Assembly (NCBI GenBank): GCA_013205565.1
Contig: JABMMM010000214.1
Span: forward strand, 1 to 42,126
Length of the DNA: 42,126 nt
DNA from: Alcaligenaceae bacterium
GTDB lineage: Bacteria > Pseudomonadota > Gammaproteobacteria > Burkholderiales > Burkholderiaceae_B
Reading direction: 5' to 3'
In this document: piece after piece, positions 33,352-42,126 of the stretch
How the letters are laid out: each line of letters begins with the position of its first letter
Position numbering within the stretch: position 1 is the first letter of the stretch
Notes under the pieces: generated by a model
The model's input: the letters and a program-made list of their open reading frames with translations, nothing else
What the model was told of the DNA's origin: nothing
The model's database searches: none
Translations under genes and position numbers: made by a program

Positions 33352-36300
33352 GTGCCAAAAATAATTTTTCTCTGGACAGACATTGCGCTCTTTGCGCTTT
33401 TGTTTGCGGTGCTGCTTTATGCCTGGCACGTGTCGCGTTCGCCGGCGCTGCGTGCCACCTGGGGTAGGGTCGTGCGCAATACGCCCGCGATGTGTTCGGC
33501 TGTTGTGCTGTTAGTGTTTGTTGTGATTGGTTTGCTTGACTCGCTGCATTATCAGCCGCGCTTGCCGCCGGTGGTGGTTGCACCCGCTGCGGCGACTGTC
33601 GCTTCACCTGGCGCGTCTGCAACTGCCGCCGCCAAGACTGCAGCGGCCCCGATTTACGCACCTAAAGTCATGTCGGTGCTCGACGCTTTGCTTGAAGATA
33701 CGGCGTTTGCTCGACCTGAAAAAACCTATTCAGCTCCGTTGGCCTGGCTGCAATATACAAAAGAGTCGATTCTGCAAGAGGGCGGTGAGCCACGCCGCGA
33801 TTTTCCGCGCTTGCGCTTTGGTGGTAAGCATCTGACGGCACCAGAGGCGCAGTGGGGGGTGGATGTCTCTAAACGCCTGCTCGTTGGGCTGTTGATTGGC
33901 TTGCTGGTAGCCGGCTCGGTGATTGCGTTGACATTAAGTTTGGTGAGACGCGGTTCTGCTGGTCAATTGTGGCGCGGTGAAACTGAAATCCCCTGGCGAG
34001 CAATCTTAATCACAACGACTGTGTTGTGCCTGATGTTTGGCGCAGTATTCGGCCTCGCGTCTGGATATCACGTGCTTGGCACGGATCGCACGGGCAACGA
34101 CGTCTTGTGGCAGGCCTTAAAAAGTATTCGCACCGCTTGGGTGATAGGAAGTTTGGCCACCGTTGCCATGCTGCCTCCCGCTTTGATTTTTGGGATTTCA
34201 GCGGGCTACTTCAAGGGCTGGATTGATGATGTGATCCAGTACCTCTACACAACGTTAACGTCGATTCCGGGGGTGTTGTTAATCGGTGCTTGTGTGTTAA
34301 TGATGCAGGTTTATATCGATACCCATCCCGGTATGTTTCCAACCTCGGCGCAGCGTGCTGACTTGCGTTTGTTTTTGCTGTGCATGATCTTAGGCTTAAC
34401 TGGCTGGGCAGGCTTATGTCGTTTGTTACGTGCCGAGGCACTAAAGCTGCGTGAGCTTGAGTACGTGCAGGCTGCGCGTGCGTTTGGGATCTCACATGCC
34501 CGCATCATGGCGCGTCACCTGTTGCCAAACTTGATGCACATCGTACTGATCACGGTGGTACTGCAATTTTCTGGGCTAGTCCTCTACGAAGCTGTGCTGT
34601 CTTATCTAGGAATCGGCGTCGATCCCAGCATGAACTCGTTTGGGTCGATGATTGAGAAAGCGCGTCTTGAAATGTCGCGCGATCCGATGATCTGGTGGAA
34701 TTTGCTCACAGCCTTTTTGTTTATGCTGGCCTTAGTCTTGTCTGCCAATTTATTTTCTGATGCAGTGCGCGACGCGTTTGATCCACGAACCAGAGCCTTT
34801 AGGCCCAAGCGCTTTAAGCTGAACGTTCGGTCGCCGCAAGCCGCAAGCACTCCACCGTTTATCGCTGTGCCAACGATTGGTGCGACTTTGTCTGCTGCGT
34901 CTTCGGTGTTAAACGTCACCGACCTCGACATCGCGCTCGACACCGACGATCAAGTGCGTTTTGCAGTGAAGGCGTTAGCCTTGACCATTCACCGCGGTGA
35001 AACCTTTGCGCTTGTTGGCGAATCTGGTTCCGGTAAAAGTATGACCGCGATGGCCTTGATGCGTTTGTTGCCAGAGGCTTTGAGTGTGGTGGGCGGACGA
35101 ATCGAGCTTCAAGGCGCCGATTTAACGCGTTTATCTGAAGCGGATATGCGTTCGGTGCGGGGCGCACGTGCGGGCATGATCTTTCAAGAGCCTGGCACAA
35201 GTTTGAACCCTGTGATGCGTATTGGCGAGCAAATCCTTGAACCCATCGAACGGCATACCGCGCTACGTGGTGCGCAAGCGCGCGCCCGCGCAGTGCAATG
35301 GCTAGGTCGCGTGGGTATCCCCGAGCCTGACGTTCGAATTGACGATTACCCTTTTCAGTTTTCGGGCGGACAAAAGCAGCGGATCATGATTGCGATCGCG
35401 TTGGCGGCCGAGCCTGAATTGTTGATTGCCGATGAGCCCACGACAGCGCTGGATGTGACGGTGCAAGCGCAAGTGTTAGCCTTGCTGGCCGATATCCAAA
35501 AAGACATGGGAATGGCGGTGTTGCTGATTACGCATGACCTAGCGGTTGTGCGTCACGTGGCGGATACCGTTGCGTTGATGCGCCACGGTGAGATCGTTGA
35601 AACGGCGCCCGCTGACCAGTTCTTTGTCTCACCCAAGCATCCGTACGCGCGCGAGCTATTTGATGCAATCCCCACCTTTGCCAAGCGTGGACGAGCCTTA
35701 TCGGCCCAAGGGCAAGCGCGTGAGGGTCGTGTGCTGAGCGCACCGGCCAAGAGCACTGTCGCAGGGGTCGAGCTCTCGAGTCAAACGACGGAGGTCTTGC
35801 GCGTCGAGCAGCTGCAAGTGCATTACCCGATTCGCAAGGGCCTGCTACGCAGAATCGTGGCGTATAACAAGGTGGTGCAAGACGTCAGTTTTACGTTGCA
35901 CGCCAACGAAACGCTCGCGTTAGTCGGGGGTTCTGGCTGCGGCAAGACGACTATTGCCAAAGCTTTGCTCCGCTTGCTAGAGGGTAGTGCTGCGATTAGA
36001 GGTGCTGCCGTCTTGGATCACACTAATATTCTGCAAGCCTCTGGCGCGACGCTCAAAGCGTTACGCGGTCAGCTTCAAATCGTCTTCCAAGACCCCTTTG
36101 CCTCGCTTGATCCGCGCATGCGAGTTGGGGCCATCTTGCAAGAAGGGATCGTTGCGCTTCGCCCCGAATGGTCGGCGGCCGAGCAGACCCGTCGCATTGC
36201 TTATTTGCTTGAGCGCGTCGGTTTGCCAGAGAATTCTGCGTTACGTTACCCCCACGAATTTTCAGGCGGGCAACGCCAGCGTATTGCCATCGCACGCGCG

Positions 36301-36603
36301 CTCGCCGTTGAACCTAAGATTTTGAATCTTGATGAGCCTACCTCGGCTCTTGACGTCTCAGTACAGGCTCAAATTCTGGATCTTTTGCAAGATCTGCAAC
36401 GCGAAACCGGGATGGCATATTTATTTATCACGCATAATTTTGGGGTGGTTGAATATTTTGCCGATCGGGTGGCTGTGATGGACGCGGGCCATATCGTTGA
36501 ATTGGGCTCTGCCGCACAAGTCTTGCAGGCGCCTGTGCATGCTGTGACTAAAGAGCTGCTGGCTGCTGTGCCACGCCTTGATTTTGTGGTCACAGGACGT
36601 TGA
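33352..36603 (+). CDS. Fused DppC-like permease and two DppD/DppF-like ATPases
   Basis: This 1083-residue chain has three modules. The DppC-type permease (about 1-490) has TDRTGNDVLWQ, the coupling segment LEYVQAARAFGISHARIMAR and NLFSDAVRDAFDPRTR. ATPase 1 has Walker A GESGSGKS at 556-563, signature FSGGQKQR and LLIADEPTTALD. ATPase 2 has GGSGCGKT at 859-866, FSGGQRQR and ILNLDEPTSALD. An Ala-rich periplasmic linker lies near residue 85. Both ATPase sites look complete. It starts at GTG. Together with the preceding two genes it makes a complete importer in only three polypeptides. A sequencing-caused fusion is unlikely since no frame change is seen. Confidence 0.9.
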   Translation: MPKIIFLWTDIALFALLFAVLLYAWHVSRSPALRATWGRVVRNTPAMCSAVVLLVFVVIGLLDSLHYQPRLPPVVVAPAAATVASPGASATAAAKTAAAPIYAPKVMSVLDALLEDTAFARPEKTYSAPLAWLQYTKESILQEGGEPRRDFPRLRFGGKHLTAPEAQWGVDVSKRLLVGLLIGLLVAGSVIALTLSLVRRGSAGQLWRGETEIPWRAILITTTVLCLMFGAVFGLASGYHVLGTDRTGNDVLWQALKSIRTAWVIGSLATVAMLPPALIFGISAGYFKGWIDDVIQYLYTTLTSIPGVLLIGACVLMMQVYIDTHPGMFPTSAQRADLRLFLLCMILGLTGWAGLCRLLRAEALKLRELEYVQAARAFGISHARIMARHLLPNLMHIVLITVVLQFSGLVLYEAVLSYLGIGVDPSMNSFGSMIEKARLEMSRDPMIWWNLLTAFLFMLALVLSANLFSDAVRDAFDPRTRAFRPKRFKLNVRSPQAASTPPFIAVPTIGATLSAASSVLNVTDLDIALDTDDQVRFAVKALALTIHRGETFALVGESGSGKSMTAMALMRLLPEALSVVGGRIELQGADLTRLSEADMRSVRGARAGMIFQEPGTSLNPVMRIGEQILEPIERHTALRGAQARARAVQWLGRVGIPEPDVRIDDYPFQFSGGQKQRIMIAIALAAEPELLIADEPTTALDVTVQAQVLALLADIQKDMGMAVLLITHDLAVVRHVADTVALMRHGEIVETAPADQFFVSPKHPYARELFDAIPTFAKRGRALSAQGQAREGRVLSAPAKSTVAGVELSSQTTEVLRVEQLQVHYPIRKGLLRRIVAYNKVVQDVSFTLHANETLALVGGSGCGKTTIAKALLRLLEGSAAIRGAAVLDHTNILQASGATLKALRGQLQIVFQDPFASLDPRMRVGAILQEGIVALRPEWSAAEQTRRIAYLLERVGLPENSALRYPHEFSGGQRQRIAIARALAVEPKILNLDEPTSALDVSVQAQILDLLQDLQRETGMAYLFITHNFGVVEYFADRVAVMDAGHIVELGSAAQVLQAPVHAVTKELLAAVPRLDFVVTGR

Positions 36604-36711
36604 CAGCCTACTCACCCTAAAACTCCGTCGATTACTGATGCGGAAATCGCAGAACAGGATCAATCGCGTCGGTGAGTGCAGGTTACTGAGGGCAGTGGTG
36701 ACGCCCTCCGG

Positions 36712-36717
36712 TATACT
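36712..36717 (+). promoter_or_regulatory. Possible -10 box upstream of the DUF1178 gene
   Basis: TATACT lies 43 bases before the DUF1178 ATG in the 156-base gap after the transporter. No good -35 hexamer at 16-18 bases upstream is visible; TTACTG is too far (23 bases). Confidence 0.25.
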
Positions 36718-36759
36718 TCTAGGCTTGTATTGCGGATATTTAGCCCCACCTAAGGCTTC

Positions 36760-37263
36760 ATGGGACTCAAAGTTTTTGATCTTGAATGCGGGAATCGTCA
36801 TCTGTTTGAGGGCTGGTTTAGCTCGCACGAAGATTATGATGCGCAGCAGGCCCGTGGCCTGATCATCTGTCCGCTTTGTCAAAACGACAAAATCGAAAAG
36901 CGCTTGTCTGCGCCCCGGATCAATGTCGGGCATTTTGAGCAACCTCGTCTTGAAACAAACGCTTCGGCTGACGCCACCGCGGCTGCGCAAGAAACCTCGC
37001 GCAGCTTGATCGCTGCCAATCCTGAAGCTGCCCAATTGATGCAAATGCAGGCCGCTGTGATGCAGCAGATGCGCGAGTTTGTCAGAAAAACCGAAAACGT
37101 CGGCGATCGCTTTGCTGATGAAGCGCGTCGTATCCACGAGGGCGAATCTGACGAGCGCCCCATTCGCGGCACCGCCACGCGTGAAGAACGCGAAGCCTTA
37201 GCCGAAGAGGGCATCGCAGTTGTTGCCCTGCCAGACTTTCTGGATACTGATCGTCTGCAGTGA
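36760..37263 (+). CDS. DUF1178 family protein
   Basis: The 167-residue protein matches DUF1178: MGLKVFDLECGNRHLFEGWF at the N-terminus and the CPLCQNDKIEKRLSAP motif. Two cysteines early and CPLC suggest a zinc-ribbon. The C-terminal half is helical with VRKTENVGDRFADEARRIHEGE-like features and RGTATREEREALAEEGI. Function is unknown. The YkgJ-like gene follows on the same strand. Confidence 0.85.
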   Translation: MGLKVFDLECGNRHLFEGWFSSHEDYDAQQARGLIICPLCQNDKIEKRLSAPRINVGHFEQPRLETNASADATAAAQETSRSLIAANPEAAQLMQMQAAVMQQMREFVRKTENVGDRFADEARRIHEGESDERPIRGTATREEREALAEEGIAVVALPDFLDTDRLQ

Positions 37264-37326
37264 GTATGCGAATGCCGATGATCGCACAGCGGTGTGGATC
37301 TTCGTCGCTTTCCGTGGGTCGCGACC

Positions 37327-37608
37327 ATGCAAGCTACGTATGATTTGCACCGAGCAATGAACTGTCGCCCTGATTGCGGTGCCTGCTGTATCGCACCCTC
37401 CATTACAAGCCCTATCCCAGGCATGCCTTTGGGCAAGCCTGCAGGCGTTCGCTGTGTGCAACTTTTGCCAGACAATCGCTGCGCGATCTTCGGTCAACCC
37501 GAACGCCCGGCGTTTTGTGGGGGTTTACAACCCTCAGCAGAGATGTGTGGACCTGATCGAGAGTCCGCCATACGTTGGCTGACTGACCTTGAGCGGCAGA
37601 CACGGTAA
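37327..37608 (+). CDS. YkgJ-family cysteine-cluster protein
   Basis: The 93-residue product shows the family's metal-binding cysteines: CRPDCGACC near the N-terminus, then RCVQLL, CAIF and FCGG, and a final CG in the AEMCGPD segment. The cysteine pattern suggests zinc or Fe-S binding. The ATG at 37327 is chosen; an in-frame GTG at 37294 is possible. It ends just before a terminator shared with efp. Confidence 0.8.
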   Translation: MQATYDLHRAMNCRPDCGACCIAPSITSPIPGMPLGKPAGVRCVQLLPDNRCAIFGQPERPAFCGGLQPSAEMCGPDRESAIRWLTDLERQTR

Positions 37609-37643
37609 GCAAAAAGGCCCAACAGCGTTGGGCCTTTTTGCTT
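37607..37643. terminator. Bidirectional terminator between YkgJ-like gene and efp
   Basis: A long inverted repeat, with arm AAGCAAAAAGGCCCAAC and its exact complement separated by loop AGC, lies between two convergent genes. A-tract and T-tract at either side let it work in both directions. Confidence 0.93.
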
Positions 37644-37657
37644 AAGACGCAAACAAC

Positions 37658-38215
37658 TTACATCACGCGGCTACGGTATTCGCCGGTGCGTGTGTCGATC
37701 TCGATTTTGTCGCCAATTGCGCAAAACAACGGTACGGGTAACTCATGGCCGGTGTTGATTTTGGCGGGCTTCATGACTTTGCCTGAGGTGTCACCACGCA
37801 CGGCGGGTTCGGTGTAAACGATTTCGCGCACGACCATGGTGGGCAATTCAATCGAAATGGCGCGACCGTCATAAAAGACAGCTTCAACAGGCATGCCTTC
37901 TTCAAGATAAAACAGTGCATCGCCCATGCTGTCTGCTTCGATCTCGTACTGGTTGAACTCGCCATCCATGAACACATACATTGGGTCAGCAAAGTACGAG
38001 TAGGTGCATTCTTTGCGGTCAAGCGTCACGACGTCGTATTTTTCGTCAGCTTTTGAAACGGTCTCGCTACCGGTACCTGTGAGCAAGTTTTTGAACTTAA
38101 GCTTCACGACTGAGGCGTTACGACCTGACTTGCTGTATTCAGCGCGCTGCACGACCACGGCATCTTTGCCGACCATGACTACGTTGCCGACGCGCAACTC
38201 TTGTGCGGTTTTCAT
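37658..38215 (-). CDS. efp: Elongation factor P (arginine-type)
   Basis: The 185-residue protein has the three-domain EF-P plan and rescues ribosomes stalled at polyproline runs. The tip residue of the modified loop is Arg32 in SKSGRNAS, the form that is rhamnosylated by EarP, rather than lysine. The earP gene lies 1.3 kb away on the same strand. The C-terminus [17 protein letters not shown] matches the family. It starts at ATG 38215, and its 3' end faces the shared terminator. Confidence 0.96.
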   Translation of the reverse strand: MKTAQELRVGNVVMVGKDAVVVQRAEYSKSGRNASVVKLKFKNLLTGTGSETVSKADEKYDVVTLDRKECTYSYFADPMYVFMDGEFNQYEIEADSMGDALFYLEEGMPVEAVFYDGRAISIELPTMVVREIVYTEPAVRGDTSGKVMKPAKINTGHELPVPLFCAIGDKIEIDTRTGEYRSRVM

Positions 38216-38341
38216 GACTTAAAGCTCCGGTAATTCGATAAATGTTAAAAAAGCCCTCCATTCTAGCCTGCCTCGGTATTTAATGCTCTGGTTTCAAGGA
38301 TTTCGCTTTGTTTGCATGGGCTTGCGTAGTATTTTGAAGGT

Positions 38342-39562
38342 ATGAGTTTTTTTAAAACCTTTAAACAGCGCGATGTCTTGCTCGTGACGCTCACGGCGGC
38401 GGGCATCATCATGATCCTCAACGGCGCACGTCAAACCATGGGGCTATTCATCAGTCCGTTGAACACCTCGACGGGGCTTGGGATCGTGAGTATTAGCCTC
38501 GCCATGGCGGTGGGCCAGTTTGTGTGGGGGGTGGCGCAACCACTCGCCGGCATGATTGCCGATCGCCACGGTGCGCGCTCGGTGCTGCTGGGGGGCTTGT
38601 GTTTGACGATTGTGGGCACAGCGCTGATCCCGTTGATGGAGTCAACCTGGGGATTAATTTTTACGATTGGGTTGCTCTCCGCGGTGGGTACCGGCGCCTG
38701 CAGTTTTTCAATTTTGATTGGCACCGTGGCTAAGCGCGTCCCGGCCGAGGCGCGTGGCAACGCGGCCGGTTTAATTAATGCGGGCAGCTCGATGGGGCAG
38801 TTTGTGTTTGCCCCCGTCGCGACGCGCCTGATTCAATCGCTTGGCTGGATGAATGCGATGTGGTCGCTAGTGTTATTAATGTTACTTTCGTTGCCCTTGA
38901 TCAATAAACTGACCAAAAATGTGCCGGCACCACCTGCGCTACAAGGCGCCGATGCCGGTATGGGCGCGGCAGTCAAAGAGGCTTTCAGCTCCCCAAGCTA
39001 TATGTTGCTGCATTTAGGTTTCTTTACCTGTGGTTTTCATATTGCACTGATGGTGACCCACTTGCCTGGTGAGGTCGACCTTTGCGGCTTGCCTGCGTCT
39101 GTCGCGGGGTGGTCGCTAGGAATTATCGGGTTAGCGAATATTTTTGGCAGCATCTTTGTGGGTGCACAAATCAATCGCTTTAAATGTAAAAATATTTTGG
39201 CAGTGATGTACGCCTCGCGCGCGGTGTTAATTGCCCTGTACTTGATGGCACCTAAAACCGAACTGACGTTTTATATTTTTGCGATCGGTTTAGGGGCAAC
39301 TTGGCTGGCGACCGTGCCTCCAACGGCCTCAATCGTGGGCAAGTTATTTGGCGTGCGTTACTTATCAACGCTGTTCGGTTTAACACTGCTGTCACATCAG
39401 ATAGGTGCTTTTTTAGGTGCCTATGTCGGGGGTTTGGTTTTATATTCTTTTGGCGATTATCAATGGATGTGGTACGCCGACATTGCACTTTCTGCGATGG
39501 CGGCTTTGATTAATTTGCCGATCAAAGAGCCTGCGCCAGTGATGGCAGCGGCTGCGGCCTAG
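38342..39562 (+). CDS. MFS transporter
   Basis: The 406-residue inner-membrane protein has about twelve helices and the MFS loop motif GMIADRHGARSVLLGG after helix 2. The early part QTMGLFISPLN and the large-facilitator texture resemble oxalate/formate-antiporter-like or monocarboxylate-type members. The substrate is unknown. It sits between efp and earP on the opposite strand. Its stop TAG and the earP stop share the four bases CTAG. Confidence 0.88.
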   Translation: MSFFKTFKQRDVLLVTLTAAGIIMILNGARQTMGLFISPLNTSTGLGIVSISLAMAVGQFVWGVAQPLAGMIADRHGARSVLLGGLCLTIVGTALIPLMESTWGLIFTIGLLSAVGTGACSFSILIGTVAKRVPAEARGNAAGLINAGSSMGQFVFAPVATRLIQSLGWMNAMWSLVLLMLLSLPLINKLTKNVPAPPALQGADAGMGAAVKEAFSSPSYMLLHLGFFTCGFHIALMVTHLPGEVDLCGLPASVAGWSLGIIGLANIFGSIFVGAQINRFKCKNILAVMYASRAVLIALYLMAPKTELTFYIFAIGLGATWLATVPPTASIVGKLFGVRYLSTLFGLTLLSHQIGAFLGAYVGGLVLYSFGDYQWMWYADIALSAMAALINLPIKEPAPVMAAAAA

Positions 39563-40683
39563 GGCGTTATCTTTGAGGTGCAAAAGTCATGCAGCGCTTG
39601 GGCGAAGTCGACCTCTTGTGCGAGCGTGTGACTCAGCGCCAACGCGTGGCTTGACCACTGCGCGTAGGCGTCGGCGTTGACCGCTTGTGCAAAGTCTTTA
39701 GGTAAGTCGGTTGAGACAGTGTCGGCATTCCAGTTGCGCATCAAGTCTTGAATGTCAGCAGGTAGGTTAGACATCTTTAACCAAGCCTCGAGCTTGACCA
39801 GATGTGTACCCTCAGTTTGCGGATAAATCTGCCACACCAGCGGCCTGCCAGCCCAAAGCCCTCGTACCACCGAGTCTTCACCACGCACAAAACTCAGATC
39901 GGCCATCCATAAGAGTTGATCGTATTCTGGCTGTGACACAAAAGGGATGCGTTCGATATAGACCTGCTTTAACGGCCCCAAGCGCCCTGTAGTGAGTTCT
40001 GGGGCGATCCCTTCAGGGATCAGCACAATCGAGGCGCGCGAATCTGCACAGAGCGCCTCGAGCAATTGCGTGGTGGGTGCGTGTGGATAGCAAAACAAGG
40101 TCAGCAAGCGCGCAGCTTGAGTGGGTGTGCTCAGAGCCGTAAGTGCTGCACCAGAGACCCCCAAGCGTTCGAGCATTTGACGCTGACCGACAAGATTCTT
40201 TTGCCAACTATCACGGCGTGTGAGTAGATCACCTTCACGTAGCAGACCACCGGTGTTTGCGTGAAAGCCTGGAAAAAAGAAGTATGACGATAAACCGTCA
40301 CCGCGCAGCGAGGGCAGTCCGTGGCACCCTTCAACCCAGGTTTCTGCACTCAGGTATTCAAGGTTGATCCAAAGTGCGGGCCGCTGATGCAACTGTGCAA
40401 TGTAGGTGGCAGGTAAGTCACAAGAAAAGTTGCACAGCGCGATGGGGTAGGGAATGAGGTCTGGGGCAGGGTCGGCCCAATGAATAATCTCAATGTGGTC
40501 GATCACTTGTTGCAAGGTATGTACGTTGACACGTGCTTCAAGCTGTTGAAAACTTTTTAAATCATCGACCCATACACGGATCGACCAGTGATACTCGCGC
40601 TGCAGTTGGCGTACCAGGCGCCAGGTCACACCAATATCGCCGAAGTTATCGACGACTCGGCAAAAGACGTCGGCTTGCAGCAT
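39559..40683 (-). CDS. earP: EF-P arginine rhamnosyltransferase
   Basis: The 374-residue protein opens with LQADVFCRVVDNFGDIGVTW, the EarP N-terminus with its catalytic aspartates. Its donor-binding region VRGEDSVVRGLWAGRPLVWQIYPQTE (C-terminal domain, here given in part) is also typical. EarP uses dTDP-rhamnose to modify Arg32 of EF-P. The ATG at 40683 lies two bases after the DUF2863 stop; a TTG two codons earlier is possible. The pair efp/earP in one window is consistent. No dTDP-rhamnose biosynthesis genes are present here. Confidence 0.93.
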   Translation of the reverse strand: MLQADVFCRVVDNFGDIGVTWRLVRQLQREYHWSIRVWVDDLKSFQQLEARVNVHTLQQVIDHIEIIHWADPAPDLIPYPIALCNFSCDLPATYIAQLHQRPALWINLEYLSAETWVEGCHGLPSLRGDGLSSYFFFPGFHANTGGLLREGDLLTRRDSWQKNLVGQRQMLERLGVSGAALTALSTPTQAARLLTLFCYPHAPTTQLLEALCADSRASIVLIPEGIAPELTTGRLGPLKQVYIERIPFVSQPEYDQLLWMADLSFVRGEDSVVRGLWAGRPLVWQIYPQTEGTHLVKLEAWLKMSNLPADIQDLMRNWNADTVSTDLPKDFAQAVNADAYAQWSSHALALSHTLAQEVDFAQALHDFCTSKITP

Positions 40684-40685
40684 GC

Positions 40686-41900
40686 TCAATGAAAGTGTGA
40701 GGGAGCTGTTTCAGCATCTTCGGGTAGCTCGGCGTGTACCAGTTCGCCCGAGGGATTCGGGAAATAAGGCGCGCCACAATCGTCGCAAAACTCAGTGGTC
40801 AGGAGGCCAGGGAGTCGACGGATATCGGTGATCCCGCATTCTTTGAGCAAGTTAGTGATCTCGTCGATTGTTTCAATTGGCTCAGGTTGGCCTTCTAGCA
40901 CCGGTTCATTTTCGTCAACCCCGTAAAGCGGCCAGAGGCATCCGTAGATCACCTCAGTTTGATTCTTTTGTGTAAAGCCGATGCGGTACTCGTCGATGGT
41001 TTGTTCGCCACAACCCGCAATCACGGCACGTAGTTGGCTAGCTTCGAGGTGGAGTGCACCTTCAAGCCAAGCCACGGCCGACTTAACCGAGAGCGGACGA
41101 ATACGGCGATCGGCTTCACGGTTACTGACATAGTAGGCATCGGGGATCAGAATTTCAAAACCACAACCTGCTAAGAGCTGAGTAAAAATAGCGTGCGTAT
41201 CGGACACCCACTTTTCGAGGCAAGTGCTGCGGCCCTCGCCGAGTTCGCCCGGCTTCTCTTGCCAGCGAAATACCGGCTTACCCTCTGGCACGGCCACACC
41301 AATCGCGACGTAGCGGGTATCGGCCAGCATATTGAACGAGTCGGGTTCGTGATTAAGTTGAGGCGGGCCGCTGGGCAAGTCTAGCGCCGTGGCCCCAAGC
41401 TTGTGTAGCCAGTCGTAGGTTTCGCAAAGCGTGCGCGGCATTTGATCCAAGCCGATCAACTGCGGCATCATTGCGATCTGCGTACCGCTCGCCAGCACAT
41501 GGGTTTGTAAATGACCGGCCAGTGTCGCGACAACGCTGTCGCTCAGCGCGACTGCCGGGATGCTGTAGCGTGTCCAGGCAACCAAGGGCGCAATCACGAG
41601 TAAAACGTCAAAGCGCTTGCCATCTTTTTCAAGAATGCATGATTCAGAGTGCGTTTCAGCTTGCTCGATCAGGACTTCGTAGCCCCCTATATCGGTAGTC
41701 GACAGATGATCCAGTGCAGCATCGAGCGTGGCGTCGTTGCCGGCGCGCATGAGTTTATTTAGGGTGTTTGCCAGTTCGGTCTCCCAGAACCGGTCTTCAA
41801 CGCGGCTGCCTGAGTTATGCAGGGCCAGTGAGAGGGCAACCAAGCGTGACGAGTCACGATTAAGCCGTTTGGGGGAAGTCGAAACGCGAGCACGAGCCAT
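40686..41900 (-). CDS. DUF2863 family protein
   Basis: The 404-residue protein starts MARARVSTSPKRL and has a possible metal-binding tail CDDCGAPYFPN. It matches the betaproteobacterial DUF2863 family. It is probably cytosolic; function is unknown. It is directly upstream of earP on the minus strand and likely co-transcribed. The ATG at 41900 is chosen; a longer frame to 41999 would run into a terminator region. Confidence 0.75.
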   Translation of the reverse strand: MARARVSTSPKRLNRDSSRLVALSLALHNSGSRVEDRFWETELANTLNKLMRAGNDATLDAALDHLSTTDIGGYEVLIEQAETHSESCILEKDGKRFDVLLVIAPLVAWTRYSIPAVALSDSVVATLAGHLQTHVLASGTQIAMMPQLIGLDQMPRTLCETYDWLHKLGATALDLPSGPPQLNHEPDSFNMLADTRYVAIGVAVPEGKPVFRWQEKPGELGEGRSTCLEKWVSDTHAIFTQLLAGCGFEILIPDAYYVSNREADRRIRPLSVKSAVAWLEGALHLEASQLRAVIAGCGEQTIDEYRIGFTQKNQTEVIYGCLWPLYGVDENEPVLEGQPEPIETIDEITNLLKECGITDIRRLPGLLTTEFCDDCGAPYFPNPSGELVHAELPEDAETAPSHFH

Positions 41901-41984
41901 AGAAATGTCAGAAACCAAAAAAGCTGTCATAAAGGGCTCTAGTGTAACGAACAATCTAAACGAGTCGTGGTTTGGTCTTTTAAG

Positions 41985-42026
41985 AAAAAACCCCGCCAAG
42001 CTGGAAAAGTGTCCAACTTGACGGGG
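41985..42026 (-). terminator. Rho-independent terminator of the gene at the right edge
   Basis: Read on the minus strand, CCCCGTCAAG pairs with CTTGGCGGGG (one mismatch) around a 16-base loop and is followed by TTTTTTC. A second small inverted repeat, GCGGG/CCCGC, lies just before it at about 42038-42057. It terminates the partial minus-strand gene and insulates the DUF2863 gene. Confidence 0.8.
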
Positions 42027-42068
42027 CTGTTCAGGTGAGCGGGTTTTTTAACCCCGCCCAGTTAAGAC

Positions 42069-42126
42069 TTAGGACGCAATCGTATCGGCTACATCTTTGT
42101 AGTCGGGGATCTGGTCAAAGTTGAGG
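42069..42126 (-). CDS. C-terminal fragment of a gene cut by the window edge
   Basis: The last 18 codons of a minus-strand frame read LNFDQIPDYKDVADTIAS before a TAA stop at 42071-42069, with a terminator some 43 bases further on. Position and terminator support a real gene end. The family cannot be identified from so few residues. Confidence 0.5.
   Translation of the reverse strand, partial: LNFDQIPDYKDVADTIAS

Noticed and set aside
36421-37137. 238-codon minus-strand ORF across the end of the fused transporter and DUF1178 genes
   Set aside because: It runs antisense to two recognised genes and shows no family motif.

Overview
The window looks like a betaproteobacterium of the order Burkholderiales, probably Alcaligenaceae-like and possibly aquatic. 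The evidence is gene content: Bug-type periplasmic receptors, an EF-P with arginine at its loop tip plus the EarP rhamnosyltransferase, DUF2863 and DUF1178 proteins, a phnSTU2-type transporter, and a proteorhodopsin/carotenoid cluster. Base composition looks even. I see no insertion sequence, CRISPR array, phage module or rRNA. Species cannot be assigned.

Layout. (1) About 122-4948 is a selenoneine-type cluster: senA on the minus strand, and divergent from it senB, senC (a SelD homologue) and a fused substrate-binding-protein/permease. The last gene starts on the final base of senC and may move the product. (2) 4945-7404 holds a family III CoA-transferase with unusual domain order and a GT9 glycosyltransferase. 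(3) 7521-11076 is a coupled TPP enzyme - SDR - Bug receptor operon, followed by tRNA-Arg(ACG) and a clear terminator. (4) 11428-18239 holds a response-regulator adenylate cyclase, a Bug receptor fragment, a ureohydrolase pseudogene with an internal deletion, a 2-aminoethylphosphonate-type ABC transporter (SBP, ATPase, double permease) and a convergent tyrosine phosphatase.

(5) 18240-26115 is the phototrophy block. A long AT-rich leader precedes a green-type proteorhodopsin, then crtE-crtI-crtB-crtY-blh, a complete route from isoprenyl diphosphates through lycopene and beta-carotene to retinal. A winged-helix regulator and a six-helix membrane protein follow on the same strand. (6) 26155-28228 (minus) is a Trp-rich small protein and a split AtuA pair. 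(7) 28349-37608 holds CorA, a secreted thermonuclease-like nuclease, a peptide-type ABC importer whose second permease and both ATPases form one 1083-residue chain, a DUF1178 protein and a YkgJ-type cysteine-cluster protein. (8) 37607-42126 holds a shared terminator, efp, an MFS transporter, earP, a DUF2863 protein, a minus-strand terminator and the last codons of a gene cut by the window end.

The most notable parts are the selenoneine cluster with its coupled transporter and the self-contained retinal/proteorhodopsin operon with two unassigned genes at its tail. All functional calls come from reading motifs and family resemblance; no database search was run.
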